Part shown: in pieces, positions 7,648 to 16,996 of the stretch | Layout of the letters: every line of letters begins with the position of its first letter | Numbering within the stretch: the first letter of the stretch is position 1 | NCBI GenBank assembly: GCA_903919045.1 | Contig: CAIXGU010000043.1 | Span: forward strand, 1 to 37,675 | Direction of reading: 5' to 3' | DNA length: 37,675 nt | Source: an uncultured Eubacteriales bacterium | GTDB lineage: Bacteria > Bacillota > Clostridia > Saccharofermentanales > UBA5734 | Notes under the pieces: model-generated | What the model saw: only the letters and a program-made list of their open reading frames with translations | Database searches by the model: none | What the model was told of the DNA's origin: nothing | Translations under genes and position numbers: made by a program

Positions 7648-8756
7648 ACGACGGCCCCCTTGCCGATGACCACCGGATACGCCGCCTGCCCGACGAGCTT
7701 CACGCCCGGACGGAGGAAGCACGCCTTGTCGAGGATCACGTTCTCGAGCTCGCAGCCTTCGGAGATGTAGGCGTCCTGGAAGACGATGCAGTTCTTCAGG
7801 CTCGACCGCGCGCCGATCGTGACGGCGCGGAAGACCATGCTGTCCTCGACCCGGCCGTGGATGCGGCAGCCGTCGGAGATCATGCTGTTCGAGACCTCGC
7901 AGCCGCAGCAATAGTGCGAGGGCGCCTCGTCCTTGACCTTGGTGTACACCGGCAGCGCCGACCAGAACAGCGACTTGCGGACGGGCTTCTCGAGGACGCG
8001 CATCGTCGCGGCGAAGTAGCTCTCGACGGAATGGATGCGGAGGCAGACGCCCTCGAAGGGCTGGGCGAGGATGCGCAGGTGGGTGTGGCGGCGCAGGATC
8101 CGGTCCAGCGACAGGACATGCTCGCCGCGCGCGATCGCGTCGGAGAGGAGCTCGATCAGCAGCTGGCGTCGGAGCAGCATCACGTCGAGGGAGACCTTCA
8201 TGCCGGCCCGGCTCTCGGGGCTGAGGAGGATCTCCTTCACCCACCCTGCCTTGTCCGTCGTGAGGACCGTGGCCGACCGGTTGGCCTCCGCGCCGTCGGT
8301 GTCGTACAGGAACGAGACGTCCGCGCCGGCGTCGACGTGCCGCTTGTAGAAGTCGTCGAACGTCGTCGTGAAGACGTTGTTCGCGCCGCACACGAGGACG
8401 TGCGTCCAGTGGCTCGTGCGCAGCAGGTCGAGGACGGCGGTCATGTCGCCGATGTCGCCGGAGCTCGAGAGGCTGTCGCTTTGGGCGTTCGGCGGGAGGA
8501 TGAAGAGTCCGCTCTCCTTCCGGCTCAGGTCCCACGCCTTGCCCGAGCCGAGGTGGTCCATGAGCGAGCGGTACTTGTTGAACGTGACCACGCCGACGCG
8601 GGAGATGCCGGTGTTGACGAGGTTCGAGAGCATGAAGTCGATCAGCCGGTAGCGGCCGGCGAACGGCAGGGCGGCCTGCGCGCGCTTCGAGGTGAGTTCC
8701 CCGAGACTGAGCCGGCGGTTCTCGGCGAGGATGAGGCCCATGGCGTCGATGAACAT
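7644..8756 (-). CDS. glgD: GlgD, regulatory subunit of ADP-glucose pyrophosphorylase
   Basis: A 370-residue GlgC paralogue. The nucleotidyltransferase fold is kept (GRYRLIDFMLSN, NTGISRVGVVT, then a left-handed helix of hexapeptides in the C-terminal third), but the glycine-rich substrate loop of GlgC is replaced near the start by AENRRLSLGELTS. In Bacillota, GlgD forms a mixed complex with GlgC and is thought to modulate rather than catalyse. The ATG (8754-8756) has GATAGGGGGGAAG just upstream, in the 12-bp gap after glgC. The stop overlaps the glgA start. Confidence 0.95.
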   Translation of the reverse strand: MFIDAMGLILAENRRLSLGELTSKRAQAALPFAGRYRLIDFMLSNLVNTGISRVGVVTFNKYRSLMDHLGSGKAWDLSRKESGLFILPPNAQSDSLSSSGDIGDMTAVLDLLRTSHWTHVLVCGANNVFTTTFDDFYKRHVDAGADVSFLYDTDGAEANRSATVLTTDKAGWVKEILLSPESRAGMKVSLDVMLLRRQLLIELLSDAIARGEHVLSLDRILRRHTHLRILAQPFEGVCLRIHSVESYFAATMRVLEKPVRKSLFWSALPVYTKVKDEAPSHYCCGCEVSNSMISDGCRIHGRVEDSMVFRAVTIGARSSLKNCIVFQDAYISEGCELENVILDKACFLRPGVKLVGQAAYPVVIGKGAVV

Positions 8757-8768
8757 GTCGCTTCCCCC

Positions 8769-10025
8769 CTATCGGACCGGGTTCCGGCGCTCGACGACGT
8801 TGCCCTCGGAGAGGTCGTCCCGCCATTCCACCATGCAGTTGCCCGGGATGTCGGCCTTCGCGCGGATCTGCAGCCCACGCTCGATCACGGTGATGTCGTC
8901 GGAGCAGATCCGGCTGAGATACGGGCTCGAGCCGACCGACGCGAAGCCGATCCGCGCCTTCTTCCCGATCACCGCGCCGGCCCCCACGATCGCCTTCTGG
9001 ACGTAGGCGCCCGCCTGGACGACGGCGCCGGGCATCAGGACCGAGTCCTTGACGATCGCGCCCGCCTCGACGACGACGCTGTGGAAGAGGACGGAGTGGT
9101 CCACTTCGCCTTCGATGATGTCGCCATCGGTCAGGCAGGTGTTCTGGAGCCGTGCGCCGCGCGCGACGTAGTGGGCGGGCTTGACCGGGTTGCGGCTGTA
9201 GATGCGCCACGACCGGTCGAACAGGTTCAGGTCGTCCGGGCGGTCGAGGATGTCCATGTTCGCCGACCAGAGGCTCTCGACGGTCCCGACGTCCTTCCAG
9301 TAGCCGCTGAACCGATAGGTCTGGAGGTTCGCGCCCGCGGCCATCATCCTCGGGATCACGTCCTTCCCGAAGTCGTTGCTGGACTTCGGGTCGTCCTCGT
9401 CCTCCTGGAGCGCCTTCTTCAGGACGTCCCAGGTGAAGATGTAGATGCCCATCGAGGCGAGGTTGCTCTTCGCCTTCGCCGGCTTCTCCTGGAAGTCGAC
9501 GATCCGCCCGTCCGCGTCGGTCTCCATGATGCCGAAGCGCGAGGTCTCCTCCCATGGGACCTCGATCACGGCGATCGTGGCGTCCGCGTTCCGGTCGAAG
9601 TGCGCGCGCAGCATCTTCGCGTAATCCATCTTGTAGATGTGGTCGCCGGAGAGCACGAGCAGGCATTTCGGGTCGTAGCCGTCGATGAAGTCGGCGTTCT
9701 GGTGGATCGCGTTGGCCGTGCCCTTGTACCAGTCGCTGCGGCTCGACTTCTGGTACGGCGGCAGGATGAAGGCGCCGCCGTCGTTGCGGTCGAGGTCCCA
9801 GGGCTGGCCGTTGCCGATGTAGGTGTTCAGCACCAGGGGCTGGTACTGCGTCAGGACGCCGACGGTGCTGATTCCCGAATTCGAGCAGTTGCTGAGCGGG
9901 AAGTCGATGATCCGGTACCGGCCGCCGAACGGCACGGCGGGCTTGGCGAGATGCTTCGTCAGGGCGCCGAGCCGGCTCCCCTGCCCTCCCGCGAGGATCA
10001 TCGCGACGATGTCGTTCCTGGCCAT
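8769..10025 (-). CDS. glgC: Glucose-1-phosphate adenylyltransferase GlgC
   Basis: Makes ADP-glucose from ATP and glucose-1-phosphate, the committed step of glycogen synthesis. The 418-residue protein has the intact pyrophosphorylase loop [14 protein letters not shown] (about 10-23), [20 protein letters not shown], the metal-site motif HIYKMDY, and a C-terminal beta-helix with hexapeptide repeats. The ATG at 10023-10025 is preceded by AAGGAGG six bases away. It lies 34 bp after glgB and 12 bp before glgD. Together with GlgD it should form the heteromeric enzyme. Confidence 0.97.
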   Translation of the reverse strand: MARNDIVAMILAGGQGSRLGALTKHLAKPAVPFGGRYRIIDFPLSNCSNSGISTVGVLTQYQPLVLNTYIGNGQPWDLDRNDGGAFILPPYQKSSRSDWYKGTANAIHQNADFIDGYDPKCLLVLSGDHIYKMDYAKMLRAHFDRNADATIAVIEVPWEETSRFGIMETDADGRIVDFQEKPAKAKSNLASMGIYIFTWDVLKKALQEDEDDPKSSNDFGKDVIPRMMAAGANLQTYRFSGYWKDVGTVESLWSANMDILDRPDDLNLFDRSWRIYSRNPVKPAHYVARGARLQNTCLTDGDIIEGEVDHSVLFHSVVVEAGAIVKDSVLMPGAVVQAGAYVQKAIVGAGAVIGKKARIGFASVGSSPYLSRICSDDITVIERGLQIRAKADIPGNCMVEWRDDLSEGNVVERRNPVR

Positions 10026-10059
10026 TCGCTGCCTCCTTGGACGCTGCGGCGCGCCCGAC

Positions 10060-11958
10060 CTACTGCTTCGGGTCCGGCTCGCGCCGGACCAGGATGCCCG
10101 ACAGGGGCGGAAGGGTCGCGTCGATGCTGTACGGCTGGCCGCCGGCGGGGACCGGTTCGGCGTCGAGGAGGGCCGGGATGCCCTTCTCCGCGAGGTAGCC
10201 GCTCCCGCCGTACGCGGCGTCGTCGGAATCGAGGACTACGCGGTACCGCCCCGGCCGCGGGACGCCGATCCGGTAGCCGTCGAAGGGGCCGGTCAGGAGG
10301 TTCAGCGCCGCCACGGTGAAATCCGCCGAATCCCGCGCCCGGCGCAGGAAGACGACGACGGCGTGCTCCGCGTCGTCGACCGAGAGCCACTGGAAGCCCT
10401 CCCATGCGTCGTCCACCTCGTGCAGGGACGGCGCGGCCCGGTAGAAGCGGTTCAGGTCGCGGACGAACCGCTGGATTCCAGCGTGCGAGGGGTACCCCAG
10501 GAGGAACCATTCGAGGGACTCGTAGAAGCGCCATTCGATGTACTGCCCGAACTCGGCGCCCATGAAGAGGAGCTTGCCGCCGGGGTGCGCGTACATCGCT
10601 ACGTACATCGCCCGCAGCGAAGCGGCCTGCTTCCAGGGGTCCCCGGGCATGCGGCCGATCAGGGACCGCTTCCCGTGGACGACCTCGTCGTGCGAGTACG
10701 GGAGGACGTAGCGCTCGGAGAAGGCGTAGACCATCGAGAAGGTGAGCTCGTCGTGGTGCCAGCGGCGATAGATGTAGTCGCGCGAATGGTAGTCGAGCGA
10801 ATCGTGCATCCAGCCCATGTTCCACTTGTGCGTGAAGCCGAGGCCGCCGTACTCCGGCGGGTGGGTCACCTTCGGCCAGGCCGTCGACTCCTCGGCGACG
10901 CGCAGCACGCCCGGGTACCGCTCGGCGACGATCCGGTTGAATTCCTGCAGTAAGGAGACCGCCTCGAGGTTCTCCACGCCGCCGTATTGGTTCGGCGAGT
11001 ATTCGGAGCGCCCGTAGTTCCGGTAGAGCATGCTCGAGACCGCGTCCACGCGCAGCCCGTCGACGTGGAAGACGTCGAGCCAGAAGACGGCGCTCGACAG
11101 GAGGAACGAGCGGACCTCCGCCCGGGTGAAGTCGAACACGAGCGTGCCCCACTCCTTGTGCTCGCCCAGCCGCGGGTCCTCGTACTCGTAAGTGCAGCCG
11201 CCGTCGAAGCGCGCGAGTCCGTGGGCGTCGCGCGGGAAATGGCCCGGCACCCAGTCGAGGATCACGCCGATGCCGAGCGAGTGGAGGTGGTCCACCAGGT
11301 ACCGGAAGTCGTCGGGCGTCCCGAACCGGCTCGTCACGCTGAAGAAGCCCGTCACCTGATAGCCCCAGGAGTCGTCGAGGGGGTGCTCCATCACGGGCAG
11401 GAGCTCGACGTGCGTGAAGCCCATGTCGACGACGTACTCGCCGAGCCGGTGCGCGAGCGTCCGGTAATCGAGCACGGTCCCGTCGTCGTTGCGGCGCCAC
11501 GAGCCGAGATGCACCTCGTAGATCGCGAGCGGGGCGGACGGAGCGGAGGCGCGGCGCGACAGGAAGTCCGCATCGCTCCAGGCGAACGCGGGGAAGTCGT
11601 AGCAGATCGAGGCGTTGTCGGGCCGCGTTTCGCAGTGGTACGCGAGAGGGTCCGTCTTCTCGAAGGAGGCGCCGTCGGCGCCGACGATGCGGTAGCGGTA
11701 GCGGTGCCAGAGCCGCGCCTCCGGGACGACGCCCGTCCAGATACCGGTCGACCCGAGGGGGGCGAGCGGGTGGGCATCGGGATTCCAGCCGTCGAAGTCC
11801 CCGACGGCCGAGACGGAGCGGGCACGAGGCGCCCAGACGGCGAAGGAGTACCCGTCCTCCACCCGCGCGCCGGCCCGCCGGGATCCGAGGAGGCGATAGC
11901 ACATGCAGTCGTTGCCGCGGTTGAACAGATAGGCCTGTGCGATCCTGTCGTCCTGCAT
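10060..11958 (-). CDS. glgB: 1,4-alpha-glucan branching enzyme GlgB
   Basis: Introduces alpha-1,6 branches into glycogen. The 632-residue protein has an N-terminal CBM48-like domain ([21 protein letters not shown], about 38-58) and a GH13 barrel: DWVPGHFP (235-242), [12 protein letters not shown] with nucleophile D305, RVAEEST with the catalytic Glu at 356/357, and [11 protein letters not shown]-terminal beta domain follows. It belongs to the shorter branching enzymes with one N-terminal module. The ATG at 11956-11958 has AAGGGGG five bases before it; an in-frame TTG at 11971-11973 is possible but less likely. It is the first gene of the glycogen operon. Confidence 0.96.
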   Translation of the reverse strand: MQDDRIAQAYLFNRGNDCMCYRLLGSRRAGARVEDGYSFAVWAPRARSVSAVGDFDGWNPDAHPLAPLGSTGIWTGVVPEARLWHRYRYRIVGADGASFEKTDPLAYHCETRPDNASICYDFPAFAWSDADFLSRRASAPSAPLAIYEVHLGSWRRNDDGTVLDYRTLAHRLGEYVVDMGFTHVELLPVMEHPLDDSWGYQVTGFFSVTSRFGTPDDFRYLVDHLHSLGIGVILDWVPGHFPRDAHGLARFDGGCTYEYEDPRLGEHKEWGTLVFDFTRAEVRSFLLSSAVFWLDVFHVDGLRVDAVSSMLYRNYGRSEYSPNQYGGVENLEAVSLLQEFNRIVAERYPGVLRVAEESTAWPKVTHPPEYGGLGFTHKWNMGWMHDSLDYHSRDYIYRRWHHDELTFSMVYAFSERYVLPYSHDEVVHGKRSLIGRMPGDPWKQAASLRAMYVAMYAHPGGKLLFMGAEFGQYIEWRFYESLEWFLLGYPSHAGIQRFVRDLNRFYRAAPSLHEVDDAWEGFQWLSVDDAEHAVVVFLRRARDSADFTVAALNLLTGPFDGYRIGVPRPGRYRVVLDSDDAAYGGSGYLAEKGIPALLDAEPVPAGGQPYSIDATLPPLSGILVRREPDPKQ

Positions 11959-11987
11959 GGGAGCCCCCTTCAATGGGACTTTCCTCC

Positions 11988-11993
11988 ATTATA
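11988..11993 (-). promoter_or_regulatory. -10 element of the glgBCDA-GH13 operon promoter
   Basis: Exact TATAAT on the minus strand, followed after about 24 bases by the glgB ATG. At a 17-bp spacing the -35 position reads GTTCTT, a poor match, so an activator or other promoter contacts may be needed. That upstream part overlaps the terminator hairpin of the oxidoreductase operon. Confidence 0.55.
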
Positions 11994-12008
11994 CCGATTC
12001 CCCCGCGC

Positions 12009-12055
12009 AAAAGAACCTCCGAAAAGCGCCGTAAAACGCATTCGCGGAGGTCCTT
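12009..12055 (-). terminator. Rho-independent terminator of the 2-oxoacid oxidoreductase operon
   Basis: On the minus strand AAGGACCTCCG (12045-12055) pairs with CGGAGGTTCTT (12011-12021), an 11-bp stem with one G-T wobble and a 23-base loop, followed by TTCTTTT. It lies about 55 bp past the gamma-subunit stop and just before the glgB promoter, insulating the two operons. Confidence 0.75.
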
Positions 12056-12108
12056 CGCGGGAACGGACGGCCGGCGTCGGCGGGGCGTCCGGGATCGACG
12101 GGGATGCG

Positions 12109-12647
12109 TCAGGGGCCGGCGAGGGTCCGGCCGAGGTCGAAGGCCTCCATCTCCTCGGGGATCAGCGCGTGCTTGGAGGCCGGCAGGATCTCCGCCAGCG
12201 CCTTCTCGAAGCTGTCGCGGCGGAAGCCGCCGGTCGCCTGCGCGAGGGCGCCCAGCAGGATCACGCCCGCATAGGTCATGTTGCCCATCTCCGACGCCTT
12301 GGCCGACGCCTCGATCGCGATCAGGCGGACGTCGGAGCGCGCCGGGGCCTCGGGGACGAGCGTCCGGTCGATCAGGATCGTGCCGCCGGGACGGACCATC
12401 GATTCGAACTTCTCGAGCGACGGGGCGTTCAGGGCAATCAGCGCGTCGCACTCGTTGAGGACGGGCGACCCGATCGGCTCGTCGGAGACGATCACGTGGC
12501 AGTTCGCGGTGCCGCCCCGCATCTCCGGTCCGTACGACGGCAGCCAGGAGACCTCGCGCCCCTCGAGCAGTCCGGCGGCCGCGACGAGGCGCCCCGCGGA
12601 CAGGACGCCCTGCCCGCCGAATCCGGAGACCACGACCTCGAGCGGCC

Positions 12648-12651
<4 letters not shown>
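12109..12651 (-). CDS. 2-oxoacid:ferredoxin oxidoreductase, gamma subunit
   Basis: A 180-residue gamma subunit (KorC/VorC type) of a thiamine- and ferredoxin-dependent 2-oxoacid oxidoreductase. The family opening GFGGQGVLSAGRLVA (about 10-24) is present, as is SYGPEMRGGTANCHVIVSD (about 39-57). The GTG at 12649-12651 overlaps the beta-subunit TGA (GTGA), with GGAGGTGGAG just upstream. It is the last gene of the operon and is followed by a terminator. By context it completes a four-subunit enzyme with the three genes before it. Confidence 0.93.
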
Positions 12652-13400
<749 letters not shown>

Positions 13401-13401
13401 G

Positions 13402-14478
13402 TCACGTCCCCCCTTCCGGACGGGCGATCGCACGGATCCTCTCGAGGATCTCGCGCTGGGTGGGCAGCATGCCGCCCATCCGGCCGTGGAACTGCACCGG
13501 CTTCGCGCCGTTCACGGCGAGGCGCACGTCCTCGACCATCTGCCCGGCGTTCAGCTCGACGGACAGGAGCGCCTTCACGGACGGGTGTGCGGCGGCGGCC
13601 GCCACGGCCTCCGACGGGAACGGCCAGAGGGTGATCGGACGGATCAGGCCGACCTTGATCCCCTCCTCCGCCGCCTGGCGGATCACGTTCCTCACGATCC
13701 GCGCGGTGGTCCCGAACGCCGTCACCACGACCTCGGCGCCTTCGACGCCGACGCTCTCGCAGCGGACCTCGTTCCGGGCGATCTTCGCATACTTCGCCTG
13801 CAGGTGGAGGTTGTGCGCCTCGAGGCGCTCGGGGTCGATGTAGATCGAGGTGATCGTGTTGTGGAAGCGCTTCCCGCCCGTCCCGACGGTCGCCCACGGC
13901 TTGCCGGCCGCCGTCGCGTCCTTCGGCTCGAGGTGCGAGACGGGCTCCATCATCTGGCCGAGCGTGCCGTCCGCGAGGATCAGGACGAGCACGCGGTAGC
14001 GGTCGGCGAGGTCGAACGCCTCGACGGTCAGCTGATACAGCTCCTGGACCGACGCCGGCGCGAGGACCGCGTTCCGGTAGTCGCCGTGCCCGCCGCCCTT
14101 GGTCGCCTGGAAATAGTCTCCCTGGGCGGGCAGGATTCCGCCGAGCCCCGGACCGCAGCGCGCGACGTTCACGACGACGCACGGCAGCTCCGCGCCCGCG
14201 ATGTAGGAGAAGCCCTCCTGCTTGAGGCTGATGCCGGGGCTCGAGGACGTCGTCATCACCCGCGCGCCGGCTCCGGCCGCCCCGTAGACCATGTTGATCG
14301 CGGCGACCTCGCTCTCGGCCTGCAGGAATACCCCGCCGACGCTCTTCATGCGCTTCGCCATGTAGTGCGCGATCTCGGTCTGCGGCGTGATCGGGTAGCC
14401 GAAATAATGGCGGCAGCCCGCGCGGATCGCGGCCTCCGCGATCGCCTCGTTGCCCTTCATCAGGACCCTGTCCGGCAA
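13402..14478 (-). CDS. vorB: 2-oxoacid:ferredoxin oxidoreductase, alpha subunit (VorB-like)
   Basis: A 358-residue alpha subunit. The N-terminus (VLMKGNEAIAEAAIRAGC, then FGYPITPQTEI) and the block QAESEVAAINMVYGAAGAGA closely match the group annotated as VorB, the 3-methyl-2-oxobutanoate (branched-chain) enzyme. A 2-oxoglutarate specificity (KorA) cannot be excluded. The enzyme converts a 2-oxoacid, CoA and oxidised ferredoxin to acyl-CoA, CO2 and reduced ferredoxin. I chose the TTG at 14476-14478, which gives the usual short tail before LMKGNEA and has AGGGGAG eight bases upstream; a GTG three codons earlier sits too close to that site, and the ATG at 14460 would trim conserved residues. 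Confidence 0.92.
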   Translation of the reverse strand: MPDRVLMKGNEAIAEAAIRAGCRHYFGYPITPQTEIAHYMAKRMKSVGGVFLQAESEVAAINMVYGAAGAGARVMTTSSSPGISLKQEGFSYIAGAELPCVVVNVARCGPGLGGILPAQGDYFQATKGGGHGDYRNAVLAPASVQELYQLTVEAFDLADRYRVLVLILADGTLGQMMEPVSHLEPKDATAAGKPWATVGTGGKRFHNTITSIYIDPERLEAHNLHLQAKYAKIARNEVRCESVGVEGAEVVVTAFGTTARIVRNVIRQAAEEGIKVGLIRPITLWPFPSEAVAAAAAHPSVKALLSVELNAGQMVEDVRLAVNGAKPVQFHGRMGGMLPTQREILERIRAIARPEGGT

Positions 14479-14495
14479 GCGGTCCACTCCCCTTC

Positions 14496-14702
14496 CTACT
14501 TCTCGACCTGGATCACTTCGTCCGGGCACATGATCGCGCAGAACGCGCACCCGATGCACTGGTCCATCGCCTCGACGCCCGCCGGGTGGAACCCCTTGGC
14601 GTTCAGGACGTCGCAGCGCATGGCGACGATATGCTTCGGGCAGACCTCCACGCAGAGTCCGCAGCCCTTGCAGCGGTCCTCGCGGAATTCGACTCTGGCC
14701 AT
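14496..14702 (-). CDS. 2-oxoacid:ferredoxin oxidoreductase, delta subunit (2[4Fe-4S] ferredoxin)
   Basis: A 68-residue ferredoxin-like subunit with two complete cluster motifs, CKGCGLCVEVCP and CIGCAFCAIMCP, which should ligate two [4Fe-4S] centres and pass electrons from the TPP subunit to free ferredoxin. The ATG at 14700-14702 is preceded by GGAGG six bases away; the frame is open farther upstream but that part crosses the promoter. It is the first gene of the four-subunit operon, 17 bp before the alpha subunit. Confidence 0.95.
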   Translation of the reverse strand: MARVEFREDRCKGCGLCVEVCPKHIVAMRCDVLNAKGFHPAGVEAMDQCIGCAFCAIMCPDEVIQVEK

Positions 14703-14772
14703 CCTCGTCCTCCCCAGCCTTCCGGGCGGCGACCGTCCGGAATCCGCGGACCCGGCTCCCGGGTCCCGTCCC

Positions 14773-14778
14773 ATTATA
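14773..14778 (-). promoter_or_regulatory. -10 element of the 2-oxoacid oxidoreductase operon promoter
   Basis: Exact TATAAT on the minus strand, about 70 bases before the delta-subunit ATG and inside the 145-bp gap after the ATPase gene. No convincing -35 is seen at 16-18 bp. Just upstream, around 14797-14817, lies a short imperfect hairpin (CACCGG / CCGGTG) that might end the ATPase transcript, but no T run follows it. Confidence 0.5.
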
Positions 14779-14847
14779 CCCGTCCGCTCCGCGAACGCCA
14801 CCGGACACCCCGGTGCCTTGCGCTCCGGGCCGCGAGGCTCCGCCGCT

Positions 14848-15582
14848 TCAGGCGCCGTTCTCGTAAGGGTAGGTCAGGTGCCGCCGCATCCGCAGCAGCG
14901 GCGTCCCGTCGGGCAGCGCGTCCCTCCACTCGGGCGGCAGCAGGGCGTCGACGCCCGACGCGAAGGCGAGCGGGATCCCCCGTCGCGCACCCGCCGTCCG
15001 GACCTCGCCGACCGAGTCGAGGAGGAGCCGTCCGTCGGATTCGCCGAGGAGATTGGTGTTGTCGACGAGGGCGTCGACCGGCAGCCCGGAGGCCGCCGCG
15101 AGCTCGTCCGCCATGTCCGCGATCCGCCCCGCGTCCGCCGTGAAGGGCCGGCTGCGGTTCACGACCATCAGGACGAAGGCGCCGCACCGCGCGAACCCGT
15201 CGCGCAGCGACGAGACGACGCGCGCGCCCATGTCCTCCCCACCGATGTCGAAGACGAAGGTCCCCGCCGCGTCGAAGGCGCCGTGGACCTCGCCCGGGAC
15301 CGCCGGCACGTCGGCATTGGTTCCGGCGGTCGAGGGCGCGACCACGCGCACGCCCGCGGCCTCGAGGGCCGCCCGCGCGTCGTTCGAGCGGAAGTAGGGG
15401 TTGATCGTGTCGAGGTCGACGAGCGTCACGTCGTCTCGCGTGCGGCGCAGGAGCAGGGCCAGGTTCACGGCCACCTCGGACTTGCCGCTGCCGTAGGCGC
15501 CGAGGACGACGAGGACCCGGGCGGCCGACCATGGGCCGACGGGTCCTGCGGTTGCGTTCTCACGGGCGGGCGCTTCCCTCAT
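14848..15582 (-). CDS. P-loop ATPase associated with the 2-oxoacid oxidoreductase operon
   Basis: A 244-residue single-domain P-loop protein of the MinD/Mrp (SIMIBI) kind. The Walker A loop is GAYGSGKS (28-35); it has the standard GxxGxGKS form and not the KGG signature of ParA/MinD. It is followed by TLVDLDTINPYFRS (about 53-66), similar to the switch I region, and FVFDIGGEDMGAR as Walker B/switch II. Related proteins of unknown function sit next to VorB-type operons in Clostridia, so a role in assembling, loading or regulating that iron-sulfur enzyme is an inference. The ATG at 15580-15582 is the only possible in-frame start before the P-loop. No ribosome site precedes it, and a TATAAT ends just six bases upstream, so the mRNA is probably leaderless. 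Confidence 0.78.
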   Translation of the reverse strand: MREAPARENATAGPVGPWSAARVLVVLGAYGSGKSEVAVNLALLLRRTRDDVTLVDLDTINPYFRSNDARAALEAAGVRVVAPSTAGTNADVPAVPGEVHGAFDAAGTFVFDIGGEDMGARVVSSLRDGFARCGAFVLMVVNRSRPFTADAGRIADMADELAAASGLPVDALVDNTNLLGESDGRLLLDSVGEVRTAGARRGIPLAFASGVDALLPPEWRDALPDGTPLLRMRRHLTYPYENGA

Positions 15583-15588
15583 GTCCAG

Positions 15589-15597
15589 ATTATAGCA
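15589..15597 (-). promoter_or_regulatory. Extended -10 promoter placing the ATPase start codon at +1
   Basis: TGCTATAAT on the minus strand (TATAAT at 15589-15594, TG at 15596-15597) is followed by six bases and then the ATG at 15580-15582. A start seven bases after the -10 would fall on the A of ATG. No -35 match is seen, as expected for an extended -10. Confidence 0.65.
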
Positions 15598-15623
15598 TGC
15601 ACGTCCGGCGTACCTCCCGTTCC

Positions 15624-15653
15624 TTGCGCGGCGCGCGTCCGCTGTGCTACAAG
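15624..15653 (+). promoter_or_regulatory. Possible promoter of apgM
   Basis: TTGCGC (15624-15629), 18 bases, then TACAAG (15648-15653). Both boxes are partial matches. It would start transcription near 15660, about 38 bases before the apgM ATG, and is divergent from the ATPase promoter. Confidence 0.3.
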
Positions 15654-15697
15654 AGGGAAAAGGGACGCGGCACCCCGCGCCCGGACCGGAGGACCCC

Positions 15698-16960
15698 ATG
15701 GACGCCTCGACCCGCAGCTCCGTCAAGCACCTGATCCTGCTCGGCGACGGGATGGCCGACCTGCCGGTCCCCGAACTCGGCGGACGGACCCCCCTCGAGG
15801 TCGCACGGAAGCCCGCGATCGACGCGCTCGCCCGCCGCTCCGCCTGCGGGCTGGTCCGCACCGTCCCGTACGGCATCCCGCCGGGAAGCGACAGCGCGAA
15901 CCTGTCCGTCATGGGGTACGACCCCCGGCAGTGCTATACGGGCCGTTCCCCGATCGAGGCCGTGAGCATGGGCATCGACCTCGCGGACGGCGACGTCGCC
16001 TTCCGCTGCAACCTCGTGACGCTCTCCGAGGGCGCCGCCTATGCCGGCCGCACGATGGTCGACTACTCCTCCGACGAGATCCCGAGCGAGGAGTCCGCCG
16101 TGCTGATCGGCGCGCTGAACCGCGCCTTCGCCGACGACGAGATCCGCTTCTTCCCGGGCAGGAGCTATCGGCACTGCATGGTCTGGAAGGGCGGTCCGAA
16201 GGACTGCGTCCTCGTCCCTCCTCACGATATCCTGACCTGCGGCATCGCCCCCCACCTGCCCGCCGGCCCCGGCGCGGACCGCCTCCTGCGCATGATGGAG
16301 GCCTCCGTGAAGATCCTGTCCGACCACCCCGTGAACCGGAAGCGCGTCGCCGCCGGCCTCCGCCCCGCGAACGCCGCCTGGATCTGGGGCCAGGGCACCC
16401 GTCCGAAGGTCGAGCCGATCGCCGACCTCTTCGGGCTCAGGGGCTCCGTGATCTCCGCAGTCGACCTTGTGAAGGGCCTCGGCATCCTCGCGGGCCTGCG
16501 CGTCGTCGACGTCCCGGGCGCGACGGGCACCCTCGAGACCGACTTCGCCGGCAAGCGGGACGCCGCGATCGCCGAGTTCGCGTCCGGCCAGGACTACGTC
16601 TACCTGCACGTCGAGGCGCCCGACGAGTGCGGCCACCGCCACGAGGTCGACCGCAAGGTCGAATCGATCGAGCGCATCGACGCCGAGCTCGCCGCGCCCC
16701 TGTTCGCCTGGCTCGAGCGGAACCGGGCGGAGACGGGTCAGGAATACCGCATCCTCGTGCTGCCCGACCACCCGACCCCGCTGCCCCTGCGCACGCACAC
16801 CGCCGACCCCGTGCCCTTCGTCTGGCACGACAGCGCCCGGCCCGACGCCGCGCGCGGACGCGCCGCGGAGCGCTACGACGAGGCGTCGTGCGCCGCGACC
16901 GGGTACTTCGTGGAAGAGGGGCATACGCTGTTCGGGCGGTTCGTGGCGGGCGGATTCTAG
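15698..16960 (+). CDS. apgM: 2,3-bisphosphoglycerate-independent phosphoglycerate mutase, ApgM type
   Basis: Interconverts 3- and 2-phosphoglycerate in glycolysis; a member of the alkaline-phosphatase superfamily (archaeal-type iPGM) and not the longer GpmI. The 420-residue product is full length. Metal and catalytic elements are visible: LILLGDGMADLP (about 11-22, metal Asp), GSDSANLSVMGYDP (about 65-78, the phosphorylated serine region), YLHVEAPDECGHRHE, and LVLPDHPTPLPLRTHT with the late Asp/His ligands. The start at 15698 has GGAGG five bases upstream; an earlier ATG in frame at 15644 lacks one. Some relatives were annotated as phosphonopyruvate decarboxylase-like or homoserine kinase-like; the mutase assignment is preferred. 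It is a lone plus-strand gene that faces mutS2 tail to tail, 36 bp apart. Confidence 0.93.
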   Translation: MDASTRSSVKHLILLGDGMADLPVPELGGRTPLEVARKPAIDALARRSACGLVRTVPYGIPPGSDSANLSVMGYDPRQCYTGRSPIEAVSMGIDLADGDVAFRCNLVTLSEGAAYAGRTMVDYSSDEIPSEESAVLIGALNRAFADDEIRFFPGRSYRHCMVWKGGPKDCVLVPPHDILTCGIAPHLPAGPGADRLLRMMEASVKILSDHPVNRKRVAAGLRPANAAWIWGQGTRPKVEPIADLFGLRGSVISAVDLVKGLGILAGLRVVDVPGATGTLETDFAGKRDAAIAEFASGQDYVYLHVEAPDECGHRHEVDRKVESIERIDAELAAPLFAWLERNRAETGQEYRILVLPDHPTPLPLRTHTADPVPFVWHDSARPDAARGRAAERYDEASCAATGYFVEEGHTLFGRFVAGGF

Positions 16961-16996
16961 CGCCGACGCCGACCCCGGCGCCGGCCGTTCCCCTGA

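Noticed and set aside
16961-16996. GC-rich inverted repeat between apgM and mutS2 as a terminator
   Set aside because: Only a 6-bp stem (GCGCCG / CGGCGC) with a long loop and no T run; not convincing.
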